A DNA stretch of 64,000 bases from Vogesella alkaliphila. Lineage in GTDB: Bacteria; Pseudomonadota; Gammaproteobacteria; Burkholderiales; Chromobacteriaceae. Under the pieces are notes generated by a model. It was not told the origin of the DNA and ran no database searches. It saw nothing but the letters and a program-made list of their open reading frames with translations. The DNA lies in assembly GCF_014652475.1 (NCBI RefSeq), contig NZ_BMYW01000008.1, positions 90,277 through 154,276 on the forward strand. Direction: 5' to 3'. Position 1 is the first letter of the stretch, and every line of letters begins with the position of its first letter. The position numbers were made by a program, and so were the translations under genes. Shown here one piece after another: positions 19,432-27,861 of the stretch.

Positions 19432-20355
19432 ATGATGAACGAAGACTCCGCCCCGAGCGATGGCGGCCTGCCCATCGCCGCCGTCGAACGCGAGACCGGC
19501 ATCCCCAAGGACCTGTTGCGGATGTGGGAGCGCCGCTACGGCTTTCCGCAGCCGGCGCGCGATGCCGCCGGCGACCGCCTGTACAGCGCGGCGCAGGTCG
19601 GCAAGCTGAAGCAGGTGCGGCGGCTGATGGACCTGGGCTTCCGCCCCGGCAAGCTGGTCGGGCAGAGCATGGCGCAGCTGGAGGCGCTGGCGCAGACGCA
19701 CACCCCGGCTCGGGTGGTGCCGGATGTCTGCGCCGGCCTGATCGACGCGCTGGGCGGCCACGACGCGCTGGCGGTGCGCGAGCTGCTGCGCCACCGCCTG
19801 TTCGAACTCGGCCTGCGCCGCTTCGTCAGCGATTTTCTGGCCGCGGCCAACCCGCTGGTCGGCGAGGCGTGGATGCGCGGCGAGCTGCGCGTACACGAGG
19901 AACACCTGTACTCGGAAGAGGTCAAGCGCGTGCTGCGCGAGACCCTGGCCGGCATCCCCGCCGGCCTGCAGTCGCCGCGGGTGATGCTGACCACCTGCCC
20001 GGGCGAGCAGCACCTGATCGGCCTGCTGATGGTGGAAGCGCTGCTGCGCTTGGCCGGCTGCGACGCCATCGCCTTCGGCACGCAGATGCCGCTCACCGAC
20101 ATCGCCAGCGCGGCGCACAAGCACCGCGTCGACGTGGTGGTGCTGTCCTTTTCCGCCTCCTACGAGGCCAGCCCGCAGGCGGACGTCGCGGTGCTGGACA
20201 CCCTGCTGCCGGACGGGGTCGAGGTCTGGCTCGGCGGTGCCGGCTGCCGCGGCCTGAAGCGGCTGCCCGCCCGCGCCACGCGGCTGACGCTGGAGCAGCT
20301 CGACGCCTGCGTCAGCGACTGGCGCGAGCGGCACCCGCCCGCAATTGCCGTTTGA
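19432..20355 (+). CDS. CarH/LitR-type MerR regulator with cobalamin-binding photosensor domain
   Basis: A 307-residue regulator with an N-terminal MerR winged-helix domain (VERETGIPKDLLRMWERRYG) and a C-terminal B12-binding module. In CarH, adenosylcobalamin is clamped by a W-x9-E-H motif in the four-helix bundle and a His in E-x-H-x-x-G. Both are here: W147 with E157-H158, and E192-x-H194-x-x-G197. CarH/LitR proteins bind DNA as tetramers in the dark and release it when light breaks the cobalt-carbon bond. It is last in the operon, suggesting autoregulation; TGTACA lies just before the start. Start choice (19432, 19435 or GTG 19405) is uncertain because no good ribosome-binding site is seen. 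Confidence 0.9.
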   Translation: MMNEDSAPSDGGLPIAAVERETGIPKDLLRMWERRYGFPQPARDAAGDRLYSAAQVGKLKQVRRLMDLGFRPGKLVGQSMAQLEALAQTHTPARVVPDVCAGLIDALGGHDALAVRELLRHRLFELGLRRFVSDFLAAANPLVGEAWMRGELRVHEEHLYSEEVKRVLRETLAGIPAGLQSPRVMLTTCPGEQHLIGLLMVEALLRLAGCDAIAFGTQMPLTDIASAAHKHRVDVVVLSFSASYEASPQADVAVLDTLLPDGVEVWLGGAGCRGLKRLPARATRLTLEQLDACVSDWRERHPPAIAV

Positions 20356-20464
20356 AAAAGACGGCGACCTTGGCCATAACAAAGAGGCCATCGCGGCGTG
20401 TCGCCGGATGGCCCTGGGGTGCTGGCAGCGCGGTCGCGCGATGAGCGCCGGTGTCAGAACGGTC

Positions 20465-20944
20465 TCAGTCGTCCATGTCTTTCAGGTTCTTGCGCGGGGT
20501 GTCTTCCGGGTCCTGGCCCAGCTTGCCGCGGATACAGGACAGGTACACGTTCACGTCCGGCCCGCCGCCGTAACGCTGCGCCTGCCAGATCATCTCGCCC
20601 AGGCAGTCCAGCACCTCGTGCTGCGCGTCGTGCTCGTCGCCGGTCTGCTGCAACAGCTGCTGGTACAGCGCGCGGATGCCGGGCGGCTGGTCGATCGACA
20701 GCTGCTCTTCCAGCGCCAGGTGCATGCCCATGTGCAGGAAGGGATTGGTTTCGCCCTGTTCCGGCAGCCATTCGCGCTCGGCGTACTGTTGCGGGCGGTT
20801 GAGAATGTCGTGGTATTCCGGATGCAGCAGGATCACGCTGAACAGCAGCTTCTCCAGATCGGTCAGCGGCTGACCGGCCTGCTGCTTCTGCCAGGTATCG
20901 AAAAAGAAACGGCGGGCATCCTGTCGGCTGGGTGCGAACATCAT
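20465..20944 (-). CDS. DUF1841 family protein
   Basis: A 159-residue soluble protein matching DUF1841, a family of betaproteobacterial/gammaproteobacterial proteins without known function. The conserved opening MMFAPSRQDARRFFFDTW and the central VILLHPEYHDILNRP, NPFLHMGMHLALEEQLSID are visible. The acidic C-terminus ends DMDD. The start at 20944 (Met-Met) is chosen over an upstream in-frame ATG because homologues begin here. It is convergent with the CarH-like gene and divergent from glutathione peroxidase; the 109-bp gap on the 3' side has only a weak stem without a T run. Confidence 0.85.
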   Translation of the reverse strand: MMFAPSRQDARRFFFDTWQKQQAGQPLTDLEKLLFSVILLHPEYHDILNRPQQYAEREWLPEQGETNPFLHMGMHLALEEQLSIDQPPGIRALYQQLLQQTGDEHDAQHEVLDCLGEMIWQAQRYGGGPDVNVYLSCIRGKLGQDPEDTPRKNLKDMDD

Positions 20945-20994
20945 GGTTGACTGATTTACTCGGAAAAGCAGCATTATACGGATGGAGACCCACC

Positions 20995-21480
<486 letters not shown>

Positions 21481-21493
21481 GCACCGCCACAAA

Positions 21494-21533
21494 ACACTGC
21501 GGCCAACCTTGAGTGCAAGGTTGGCCGCAGTGT
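21494..21533. terminator. Terminator hairpin made of an inverted pair of the GTTGGCCGCA repeat
   Basis: Perfect 17-nt arms ACACTGCGGCCAACCTT (21494-21510) and AAGGTTGGCCGCAGTGT (21517-21533) are separated by a 6-nt loop. It is located 13 bp after the glutathione peroxidase stop and before the convergent trmB stop. It has no T tract, but it is the only hairpin between the two genes. Confidence 0.85.
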
Positions 21534-21549
21534 CATGCCGGCAAGGGAA

Positions 21550-22239
21550 TTACTTGCGGGTAAAGATGATGTCCCACACGCCGTGGCCGAGGCGGATGCC
21601 GCGCGCCTCGAACTTGGTCAGCGGGCGGTAGTCCGGGCGCGGCGCGTAGCCGTCGGCGCTGTTGGCCAGATCGGCATTGGCGCTGAACACCTCCATGATC
21701 TGGATGGCGTAGTCTTCCCAGTCGGTGGCGGCGTGCAGGTAGCCGCCCGGCTTCAGCTTGCGCACCAGTTTTTCCACCAGCGGCGCCTGGATCAGGCGGC
21801 GCTTGTTGTGGCGCTTCTTGTGCCACGGATCGGGGAAGAAGATGTGCACGCCGTCCAGCGAGCCGTCCGGCAGCATGTTGTCCAGCACCTCCACCGCGTC
21901 GTGGCGGATCAGGCGCAGGTTGCTCAGCTGCTGCTCCGCGATCAGCTTGAACAGGTTGCCCACCCCCGGCGAGTGCACCTCGATGCCGAGGTAGTCCTTG
22001 TCCGGGTTGCCGGCGGCGATTTCGGCGGTGGCGCCGCCCATGCCGAAGCCGATTTCCAGGATTTTCGGTGCCGCGCGGCCGAAGGCCTGCTGCAGGTCCA
22101 GCGGCGCCGCCTGATACTCGATGCCCCATTTCGGCATGCCTTCGTCGATGGCGCGCTGCTGCGCAGGAGACAGGTGGCCCTGACGCAGCACGAAGCTGCG
22201 AATGGCGCGGTTGAAGGCCGGATTTTCCATGGTCGTCAC
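21550..22239 (-). CDS. trmB: tRNA (guanine-N7-)-methyltransferase
   Basis: TrmB makes 7-methylguanosine at position 46 of tRNAs using SAM. The 229-residue product has the family-typical N-terminus, then the SAM loop [16 protein letters not shown] near residue 60. The catalytic/tRNA-binding motif is [18 protein letters not shown]. The C-terminal part has [12 protein letters not shown] and [19 protein letters not shown]. It is single and convergent with the peroxidase gene. Confidence 0.97.
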   Translation of the reverse strand: MTTMENPAFNRAIRSFVLRQGHLSPAQQRAIDEGMPKWGIEYQAAPLDLQQAFGRAAPKILEIGFGMGGATAEIAAGNPDKDYLGIEVHSPGVGNLFKLIAEQQLSNLRLIRHDAVEVLDNMLPDGSLDGVHIFFPDPWHKKRHNKRRLIQAPLVEKLVRKLKPGGYLHAATDWEDYAIQIMEVFSANADLANSADGYAPRPDYRPLTKFEARGIRLGHGVWDIIFTRK

Positions 22240-22426
22240 TCAAAAACTGCAAAAAGATCGCGATGTTACCGAATCTTGGCCGCCAGCGGTAGGGCTGCGC
22301 CGCCGCCCCGCCAGTAGCGTCTTGGCGCAGATCAATTCCGCCGCCGATTCACCTTGGCAAAGCGGCAGCATGTGCCATGCTGTGTGAGGGGAAAGCGGAC
22401 GTAGCAATGGACACGGGAGGTGTCTC

Positions 22427-22735
22427 ATGAACGATGAACTGCACGACTTTGTAAAACTGCTGGAAGAGTACCGCGCCGAAGGGCAGGAGCTGGGCACGCT
22501 GCTGCGCGTGGAGCCGGTGCGCCACCTGTCGCTGCCCTTGTGCCACGAGACCTGCGCCGAGCTGCGCGCGATGGCCGAGGTGTTCCAGTGCGACGAGGCG
22601 CTCTTGGCCAGCGCCATCCTGCGCGGCGCGCTGCGCCATATGCAGCTGCACCTCAACGACGATCTCGACGCGCTGGCCGCGCTGGCCCGCGACCGGCTGT
22701 GCAGCCCGTGCGAGGACGCCAGCGAGGCGATCTGA
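22427..22735 (+). CDS. Small hypothetical protein with five cysteines
   Basis: A 102-residue soluble, acidic, mostly helical protein I do not recognise. It has an excellent ribosome-binding site (GGAGG, 22415-22419) and a strong terminator, so it is very probably expressed alone. Cysteines occur as LCHETC, QC and LCSPC, raising the possibility of a metal or disulfide site. The middle (AMAEVFQCDEALLASAILRGAL) looks like a helix-turn-helix-like or ribbon-helix-helix-like pattern, but not convincingly. No function is assigned. Confidence 0.75.
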   Translation: MNDELHDFVKLLEEYRAEGQELGTLLRVEPVRHLSLPLCHETCAELRAMAEVFQCDEALLASAILRGALRHMQLHLNDDLDALAALARDRLCSPCEDASEAI

Positions 22736-22758
22736 CACGGTCACAACCCATAACGGAG

Positions 22759-22790
22759 AACCCCGCCGCGGCACGCGCCACGGCGGGGTT
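22759..22790 (+). terminator. Rho-independent terminator after the small hypothetical gene
   Basis: AACCCCGCCG (22759-22768), a 12-nt loop, CGGCGGGGTT (22781-22790), then TCTTC. The T run is weak but the stem is strong. Confidence 0.75.
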
Positions 22791-22812
22791 TCTTCATCGC
22801 GGCGCTCAGGCC

Positions 22813-22828
22813 AGGGTTGGCCGCAAGG
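22813..22828 (+). repeat. Single intergenic copy of GTTGGCCGCA repeat
   Basis: AGGGTTGGCCGCAAGG; the exact 10-mer is at 22816-22825. It lies just after the 3' end of the convergent epimerase-like gene. Confidence 0.9.
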
Positions 22829-22833
22829 TAGCG

Positions 22834-23700
22834 CTACAGCTGGCGCAGCAGCGCATCCACCGTCGGGTAGCGCAGGCAGCCGGGCAGCTCGCGCAACAGG
22901 CGCGCGTTGCTGAGGCGACGCGATTCGGCCATGAACGACCACAACCCCGGCGACACCTGCTGCTGCACCACTGCGCGCGGCAGGCGCGGCGCGCGCGGAT
23001 AGCCCAGCGTATCGGCCAGCTTGTCGTACCACTCGCCGACCGGCAGCGGCTGGCTGTCGCAGGCGTTGTAGACGCGGATGCCGCCGCGCGGCTGCTGCAG
23101 CGCGGCCACGCACAGCCGCGCCAGGTCGTCGGCGTGGATGTGGTTGCTGACGCTGTCCTCGGTGGCATCGATCAGCGGCGTGCCGTTGACGAGGCGGGTG
23201 AGCGGCAGGCGCTCGGCGGCGTAGATGCCCGGTGCGCGCAGGATGGTCAGCGCGCTGCCGTGGGCGACGGCAAAGCCGCGCAGCGCGCGTTCGGCGTCGA
23301 CGCGGCGGCGCGCGCGGGCCGAGGTTGGCCGCAGCGGCGCGCACTCGTTCAGCCACTTGCCATCGGCATTGCCGTACACGCCGCTGGTGCTGATATAGAC
23401 CAGTTGCTGTGGTAAACTCGGCGTTTTTGCCAGTCGCGACAAGACCTTGCGCATTCTGGGGTCGATATTGCTGTGTTCCGGTGGTGGCGCGGTGTACAGC
23501 ACCGCGTCGGCCAGGCCGGCGAGGCGTTCGAGACTGCGCGCATCATCCAGATCGCCCGGCACCGGCCGGGCGCCCAGCTGTCGCCATTGCGCGGCGGTTT
23601 CCGGGCGGCGCGTCAGCGCCAGTATCCGCCAGTGCGGCAGCAGCAGGGGCAGGGCACGCCGGGCGATGTCGCCGGTGCCGATGATCAACAGGGTTCGCAT
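22834..23700 (-). CDS. NAD(P)-binding epimerase/dehydratase-like protein (YeeZ-like)
   Basis: A 288-residue extended-SDR protein. It opens with a dinucleotide fold (LLIIGTGDIARRALPLL), has a YTAPPP segment, a short S-T-S-G-V-Y-G motif of the epimerase family, and a C-terminal N-A-C-D-S region. It resembles YeeZ-type sugar nucleotide epimerase-like proteins of unknown substrate. The start could be ATG 23700 or 23709; neither has a clear ribosome-binding site. It is divergent from the reductase gene with only about 25-33 bp between starts. A repeat copy within it (23324-23333) reads L-R-P-T on the coding strand. Confidence 0.82.
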   Translation of the reverse strand: MRTLLIIGTGDIARRALPLLLPHWRILALTRRPETAAQWRQLGARPVPGDLDDARSLERLAGLADAVLYTAPPPEHSNIDPRMRKVLSRLAKTPSLPQQLVYISTSGVYGNADGKWLNECAPLRPTSARARRRVDAERALRGFAVAHGSALTILRAPGIYAAERLPLTRLVNGTPLIDATEDSVSNHIHADDLARLCVAALQQPRGGIRVYNACDSQPLPVGEWYDKLADTLGYPRAPRLPRAVVQQQVSPGLWSFMAESRRLSNARLLRELPGCLRYPTVDALLRQL

Positions 23701-23733
23701 GACGGCCATTTTAGCGAAGTTTAAGGGAACAAG

Positions 23734-24765
23734 ATGACGTGTCAGGTAAAGGTGCTTCCGAGCGGCCATTCTTTTGCGGTTGAATCGCATGAAACCATTC
23801 TTGAGGCCGCCTTGCGCCAGAACGTCGGCCTGCCTTACGGCTGCCGTGACGGTGCCTGCGGCGCCTGCAAGGGCAAGGTTGTCGCCGGCGAGGTAGAGCA
23901 CGGTGGCGCGCAGGAGAAGGCGCTGTCTGCCGCCGACCGCGCACAGGGCATGGCGCTGTTCTGCTGTGCCAGGCCGCAGGGCGACCTCACCATCGAAGTG
24001 CGCGAGCTGGCCGGCATCGGCGACATCCAGATCAAGACCCTGCCGTGTCGCGTGGAGTCGATCGAGAAGATCCACGACGTGGCGGTGCTGAAACTGAAGC
24101 TGCCGGTGTCCGAACGCCTGCAGTTCATGGCCGGCCAGTACATCGACATCCTGATGAAGGACGGCAAGAAGCGCAGCTTCTCCATCGCCAACGCGCCGCA
24201 CGACGACGCCTTCATCGAGCTGCACATCCGTAACCAGCCGGGCGGCACCTTCTCCGAGTACGTGTTCCACAGCATGAAGGAAAAGGAAATCATGCGCTTC
24301 AAGGGGCCGCTGGGTTCCTTCTTCCTGCGCGAGGACTCCGACAAGCCGATCATCATGGTGGCCAGCGGCACCGGCTTTGCGCCGATCAAGGGCATCATCG
24401 AGCACGCCATCCACCACGGCATCACCCGCCCGATCGTGTTCTACTGGGGCGCGCGCACGCCGCACGACCTGTACATGGCGGAGAAGGCCGGGCAGTGGCA
24501 GGCGGAAAACGCCAACATCACCTTCATTCCGGTGGTGTCGGACGCGCTGCCGGAGCACAACTGGCCTGGCCGCACCGGCTTCGTGCACCAGGCGGTGCTG
24601 GACGACTTCGACGACCTGTCCGGCTACCAGGTGTACGCCTGCGGCGCGCCGATCATGGTCGAGGCCGCGCACAAGTCCTTCATCGGCGAGCGCAAGCTGC
24701 CGGAGGACGAGTTCTTCTCCGACGCCTTCTTCCTGTCCAAGGACATGAGTGGCAGCAAGCCGTAA
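23734..24765 (+). CDS. 2Fe-2S/FAD/NAD(P)H oxidoreductase (annotated in relatives as CDP-6-deoxy-glucoseen reductase)
   Basis: A 343-residue electron-transfer protein. Residues 1-90 form a plant-type ferredoxin with the cluster motif CRDGACGACKGK and a later Cys in FCCARP. Residues 100-230 form a ferredoxin-reductase FAD domain with RSFSIANAP as the flavin-binding R-x-Y/F-S motif. Residues 230-343 bind NAD(P)H (VASGTGFAPIKG; YACGAPIMVEAA). This layout is shared by AscD, phenol hydroxylase reductases and similar proteins. There is no deoxysugar locus nearby, so the AscD name is unsupported here. It may be a general redox partner. Confidence 0.85.
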   Translation: MTCQVKVLPSGHSFAVESHETILEAALRQNVGLPYGCRDGACGACKGKVVAGEVEHGGAQEKALSAADRAQGMALFCCARPQGDLTIEVRELAGIGDIQIKTLPCRVESIEKIHDVAVLKLKLPVSERLQFMAGQYIDILMKDGKKRSFSIANAPHDDAFIELHIRNQPGGTFSEYVFHSMKEKEIMRFKGPLGSFFLREDSDKPIIMVASGTGFAPIKGIIEHAIHHGITRPIVFYWGARTPHDLYMAEKAGQWQAENANITFIPVVSDALPEHNWPGRTGFVHQAVLDDFDDLSGYQVYACGAPIMVEAAHKSFIGERKLPEDEFFSDAFFLSKDMSGSKP

Positions 24766-24785
24766 GCCGGCCAATCGCCGATGAC

Positions 24786-24813
24786 AAAGCCGCCTCGTCA
24801 GGCGGCTTTTTTG
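24786..24813 (+). terminator. Rho-independent terminator after the reductase gene
   Basis: AAAGCCGCCT (24786-24795), CGTC loop, AGGCGGCTTT (24800-24809), continuing into a T run. Confidence 0.9.
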
Positions 24814-24829
24814 CGTGCGGGCGACGGGT

Positions 24830-25474
24830 TCAGGGCGCCGGCCGCAGCAGCTGCTCGAAGACGGCTTGCGTCAGCGGCTGCTGGGCAAGGCCCAGCTCCA
24901 GCAGCCGTGCCAGGGTCAGTGCGTAGTGGCTGTGCAGCAGCGGCGGCCGCGCGAACTCCTGCAGCAGCGCCCCAAGATCCGGCTGGCTGTCGTCGTGCTG
25001 CGCGCGGCGGTACTGCTGCGCCAGCGCCAGCAGCTGCTGTCCCAGCTGCAGCTGGCTGGCGAAGAATGCCGGCCAGTCCGGCTGCGTCTGGCCGTGCCGC
25101 ATCGTCTCGTGCAGCAGCGGGCCGTTGATGTAGAGGAAGGCGTCGAACACGCGCTGGCAGAAGCGGCCGGCACCGCGCGGGCCGCACCACAGCCAGGCGC
25201 CGGCGGCCGGGGCGAGGGCGTCCAGCAGCGGCCGCGCCTGTTCGCGCAAGGCCGGGGTGCAGCCGACGAAGAGCATGAAACCGTACTGCCGTGCCGCCGG
25301 GTGCGGGGTGACCGCCAGCTCGATGTCGATGTCCGCGTCGCCGTTGCCGCCCAGGCGCAAGCCCTGCCAGCACAGCGCCGTGCCGTGGCGGCTGGCTGCC
25401 GGCTGCAGGCCGCAGTCGGCCAGCCGCTGCTGCAACGCGTCGAGGGTGGTGGCGGGGGTGGCGGGCAGGTCCAT
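24830..25474 (-). CDS. Hypothetical protein downstream of LysR regulator
   Basis: A 214-residue soluble protein that I cannot place in a family. It has an early W-Q-G-L-R-L-G-G strand, an acidic DADIDIELAV segment, a helical middle (FCQRVFDAFLYINGPLLHETM) and a Gln-rich, helical C-terminus. It begins 7 bp after the LysR gene stop, on the same strand, so they form an operon. The coding region has the same GC-rich codon use as neighbours. No function is proposed. Confidence 0.7.
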   Translation of the reverse strand: MDLPATPATTLDALQQRLADCGLQPAASRHGTALCWQGLRLGGNGDADIDIELAVTPHPAARQYGFMLFVGCTPALREQARPLLDALAPAAGAWLWCGPRGAGRFCQRVFDAFLYINGPLLHETMRHGQTQPDWPAFFASQLQLGQQLLALAQQYRRAQHDDSQPDLGALLQEFARPPLLHSHYALTLARLLELGLAQQPLTQAVFEQLLRPAP

Positions 25475-25481
25475 CCGGTGT

Positions 25482-26375
25482 CTACATCAGTTGCCAGTCG
25501 AAGTCGCGCAAACGCTGCAGGAACCAGGCCATCGCCTGCCCCGGTTCCTTGGTTTGCCATGCATAATATAGTGGCACGGGATCGCGCGCGTCTTCCACCG
25601 CCTTGAGCAGCAGGCGGCCGTCGGCCAGCGGTTTTTGCACATGCTGCAGTGGCAAATAGCCGATGCCGAGGCCGGCGCACTGCATGTCGATCTTGTCGTC
25701 CAGGCTGGACACCGTCAGCCGTGCCTGGCCTTCCTGGATCGAGGCGCTGCGCGGCGTCAGCGTGCGCGAGCTGTCGGCCAGCACGATGATGCGGTGCTTG
25801 CGCAGCTCGTGCGCCGGGATCGGCTCCGCCGCCTGCGCCAGCGGGTGGCTCGGCGCGACGCAAAAGCCGAAGGCGGCGTGGCCCATCTCGCGGCAGTACA
25901 GGTTGCCCTGCACCGGCATGTCCGGTGCGCCGATGCTCAGGTCGGCGCGGCCGTCGATCAGCGCATCCCACATGCCGCCGAAGTTCTCGCGCGTCAGGCG
26001 CAGTTCGGTCTGTGCGCCCAGCTCGTCGAATTCGCGCACCAGGTCGATCACGCGGGTGAACGGCAGCAGCGAGGAGATGGCGATGCGCAACTCGCCCTCC
26101 CAGCCGGTGGCGTGGGTCTTCACCCGCTGCTCCAGCATCGCCGCCGAGTCCAGCAGCGTGCGGCCTTCCTGCAGCAGCAGCAGCCCGGCCGAGGTCAGCT
26201 TGGCCTTGTGGCCGCTGCGGTCGAACAGCATCACGCCCAGGTCCTGCTCCAGCTTCTGCACGCTGTAGGTGATGGCGGACGGCACGCGGAACAGTGCCTC
26301 GGCGGCGGCGGCAAAACTGCCGCGGCGGTCGATGGCGTCCAGTACCAGCAGGGCGTCGAGTGAGAGTCGGGTCAT
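25482..26375 (-). CDS. LysR family transcriptional regulator
   Basis: A 297-residue LysR-type regulator. The N-terminal winged helix-turn-helix (LDALLVLDAIDRRGSFAAAA, then RVPSAITYSVQKLEQDLG) is followed by the ligand-binding periplasmic-binding-protein-like domain. It resembles regulators of the AllS/YhaJ-like group, but the inducer is unknown. Start 26375 (MTRLSL) was chosen; the longer frame extends back into the ppa terminator. The downstream hypothetical gene is its operon partner rather than a divergent target. Confidence 0.92.
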   Translation of the reverse strand: MTRLSLDALLVLDAIDRRGSFAAAAEALFRVPSAITYSVQKLEQDLGVMLFDRSGHKAKLTSAGLLLLQEGRTLLDSAAMLEQRVKTHATGWEGELRIAISSLLPFTRVIDLVREFDELGAQTELRLTRENFGGMWDALIDGRADLSIGAPDMPVQGNLYCREMGHAAFGFCVAPSHPLAQAAEPIPAHELRKHRIIVLADSSRTLTPRSASIQEGQARLTVSSLDDKIDMQCAGLGIGYLPLQHVQKPLADGRLLLKAVEDARDPVPLYYAWQTKEPGQAMAWFLQRLRDFDWQLM

Positions 26376-26398
26376 GGTGGGCTGCCTGAAAACGGAAT

Positions 26399-26428
26399 GA
26401 AAAAAGCCGGTGGCGCGTGCCACCGGCT
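26399..26428 (-). terminator. Rho-independent terminator of ppa
   Basis: On the minus strand, AGCCGGTGGC, a 4-nt loop, GCCACCGGCT, then a T6 run (plus-strand 26400-26405 are A). Confidence 0.9.
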
Positions 26429-26446
26429 GTGTCGGCCATCGGGGGA

Positions 26447-26977
26447 TCAACCCTGCTTGGCGCGCTCGATGCCTTCTTCCAGTTCACGGGTGGCGTCTTC
26501 CAGTGTACCCCAACCCTGGATTTTGACCCATTTGCCTTTTTCCAGATCCTTGTAGTGCTCGAAGAAGTGCACCATCTGGTCGCGCAGCAGTTGCGGCAGG
26601 TCTTCCAGTTTCTGGATGTCCTTGTACATCGGGCACAGTTTCTCGACCGGCACCGCGATCAGCTTGGCGTCGACACCGCCGTCGTCTTCCATCTTGAGCA
26701 GGCCCAGCATGCGCACGCGGATCAGCACGCCCGGCGGCAGCGGGAACGGGGTCACCACCAGCACGTCGACCGGGTCGCCGTCGCCGGCGATGGTCTGCGG
26801 CACGAAACCGTAGTTGGCCGGGTAGAACATCGAGGTGCCCATGAAACGGTCCACGCACAGCGCGCCGCTTTCCTTGTCGAATTCGTACTTGATCGGGGCG
26901 CTGTTGGCGGTGATCTCGATAACGACGTTAACGTCGTTCGGCATGTTCTTGCCCGGGCCGATGAGGTCGATATTCAT
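26447..26977 (-). CDS. ppa: Inorganic pyrophosphatase (family I)
   Basis: Hydrolyses pyrophosphate to drive biosynthetic reactions. At 176 residues it is the normal length of the hexameric family I enzyme. Signatures include [32 protein letters not shown] and the metal-binding [11 protein letters not shown] loop, then [14 protein letters not shown]. It is single, with its own terminator, and divergent from coq7 across 106 bp. Confidence 0.97.
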   Translation of the reverse strand: MNIDLIGPGKNMPNDVNVVIEITANSAPIKYEFDKESGALCVDRFMGTSMFYPANYGFVPQTIAGDGDPVDVLVVTPFPLPPGVLIRVRMLGLLKMEDDGGVDAKLIAVPVEKLCPMYKDIQKLEDLPQLLRDQMVHFFEHYKDLEKGKWVKIQGWGTLEDATRELEEGIERAKQG

Positions 26978-27083
26978 GCGTGAAAGTCCTTTTCCGGTTG
27001 AGTCGTCAGGAATAAACCGGGTGATTATACCAGCAGCCCAGCCGAGGTATAATCGCGTCTATTGATGAAGGCCATAACCGCAC

Positions 27084-27707
27084 ATGATGCTAGATAAGCT
27101 GATTTCCGAATTCGACCGCGGCCTGCGCACCCTGTTTGCGCCGGCCAGCAGCGCGCGCCCGCATCCCGACCGCGATGTCGCCGAGGCCGAGCTGTCCGCC
27201 GCGGACAAACGCCACGCGCTGGGGCTGATGCGCGTCAACCACTGCGGCGAGGTGTGCGCGCAGGCGCTGTACCAAGGCCAGGCGCTGACCGCGCGCGATC
27301 CGGCGGCGCGCGAGGCGCTGCGCCACGCCGCGTTCGAGGAGGTGGAGCACCTGGCGTGGACCGAGCGCCGCATCCGCGAGCTGGGCGGCCGCCCCAGCCT
27401 GTTCAACCCGCTGTGGTACACCGGCTCGCTGGCGATCGGCGTCACCGCCGGCCTGCTCGGTGACAAGTGGAACCTCGGCTTCCTGCAGGAAACCGAGCAC
27501 CAGGTCGGCGCCCACCTCGACAGCCACCTCAGCGAGCTGCCGGCGCAGGACGACAAGAGCCGCGCCATCGTCAGCCAGATGCGCGACGACGAGCTGAAGC
27601 ACGCCGACATGGCTCAGCAGCTGGGCGCGGCCGAGCTGCCGCTGCCGGTGAAGGGCGCGATGAAGCTGTCCGCCAAGCTGATGACGGTGAGCAGCTACCG
27701 GCTGTGA
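27084..27707 (+). CDS. coq7: 2-polyprenyl-3-methyl-6-methoxy-1,4-benzoquinone monooxygenase (Coq7)
   Basis: Catalyses the last hydroxylation of ubiquinone synthesis with a di-iron centre. The 207-residue product has the four ligand-bearing helices: [33 protein letters not shown] and [10 protein letters not shown], giving two E-x-x-H pairs. Two adjacent ATGs (27084, 27087) are possible. It stands alone between ppa and a strong bidirectional terminator. Coq7 rather than the flavin enzyme UbiF is the usual solution in Neisseriales. Confidence 0.95.
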   Translation: MMLDKLISEFDRGLRTLFAPASSARPHPDRDVAEAELSAADKRHALGLMRVNHCGEVCAQALYQGQALTARDPAAREALRHAAFEEVEHLAWTERRIRELGGRPSLFNPLWYTGSLAIGVTAGLLGDKWNLGFLQETEHQVGAHLDSHLSELPAQDDKSRAIVSQMRDDELKHADMAQQLGAAELPLPVKGAMKLSAKLMTVSSYRL

Positions 27708-27753
27708 GCGCCGCCGCATGAGCAAGCCGCCCGCGGGCGGCGGCGGCAATCAT

Positions 27754-27794
27754 GAAAAAAGCACCGCCTCCCGGCATGGGAGGCGGTGCTTTTT
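27754..27794. terminator. Bidirectional terminator between coq7 and nhaD
   Basis: GCACCGCCTCCC (27761-27772), 5-nt loop, GGGAGGCGGTGC (27778-27789), with A6 before and T5 after. Confidence 0.92.
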
Positions 27795-27821
27795 CTTGTA
27801 CGGGCCGTCTCTGGGCGCTGG

Positions 27822-27855
27822 CTGCGGCCAAGCTTGCGCAAGGTTGGCCGCAAGG
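27822..27855. repeat. Inverted pair of the GTTGGCCGCA repeat (one degenerate arm)
   Basis: GCTGCGGCCAAGCTT, with one mismatch to the repeat, faces AAGGTTGGCCGCAAG (exact 10-mer 27843-27852) with only a few bases between. It lies just after the nhaD stop, so it could add a second terminator for that gene. Confidence 0.75.
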
Positions 27856-27861
27856 GTGGGA

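Noticed and set aside
12653..20355. The lipid operon as a horizontally acquired island
   Set aside because: Its GC content, codon use and density of the GTTGGCCGCA repeat are like the flanking housekeeping genes, and there are no integrase, tRNA or repeat borders.
20356..20464. Possible terminator between the CarH-like gene and DUF1841
   Set aside because: GGCGAC/GTCGCC and TGGCC/GGCCA can pair, but the loop is large and there is no T tract on either strand.
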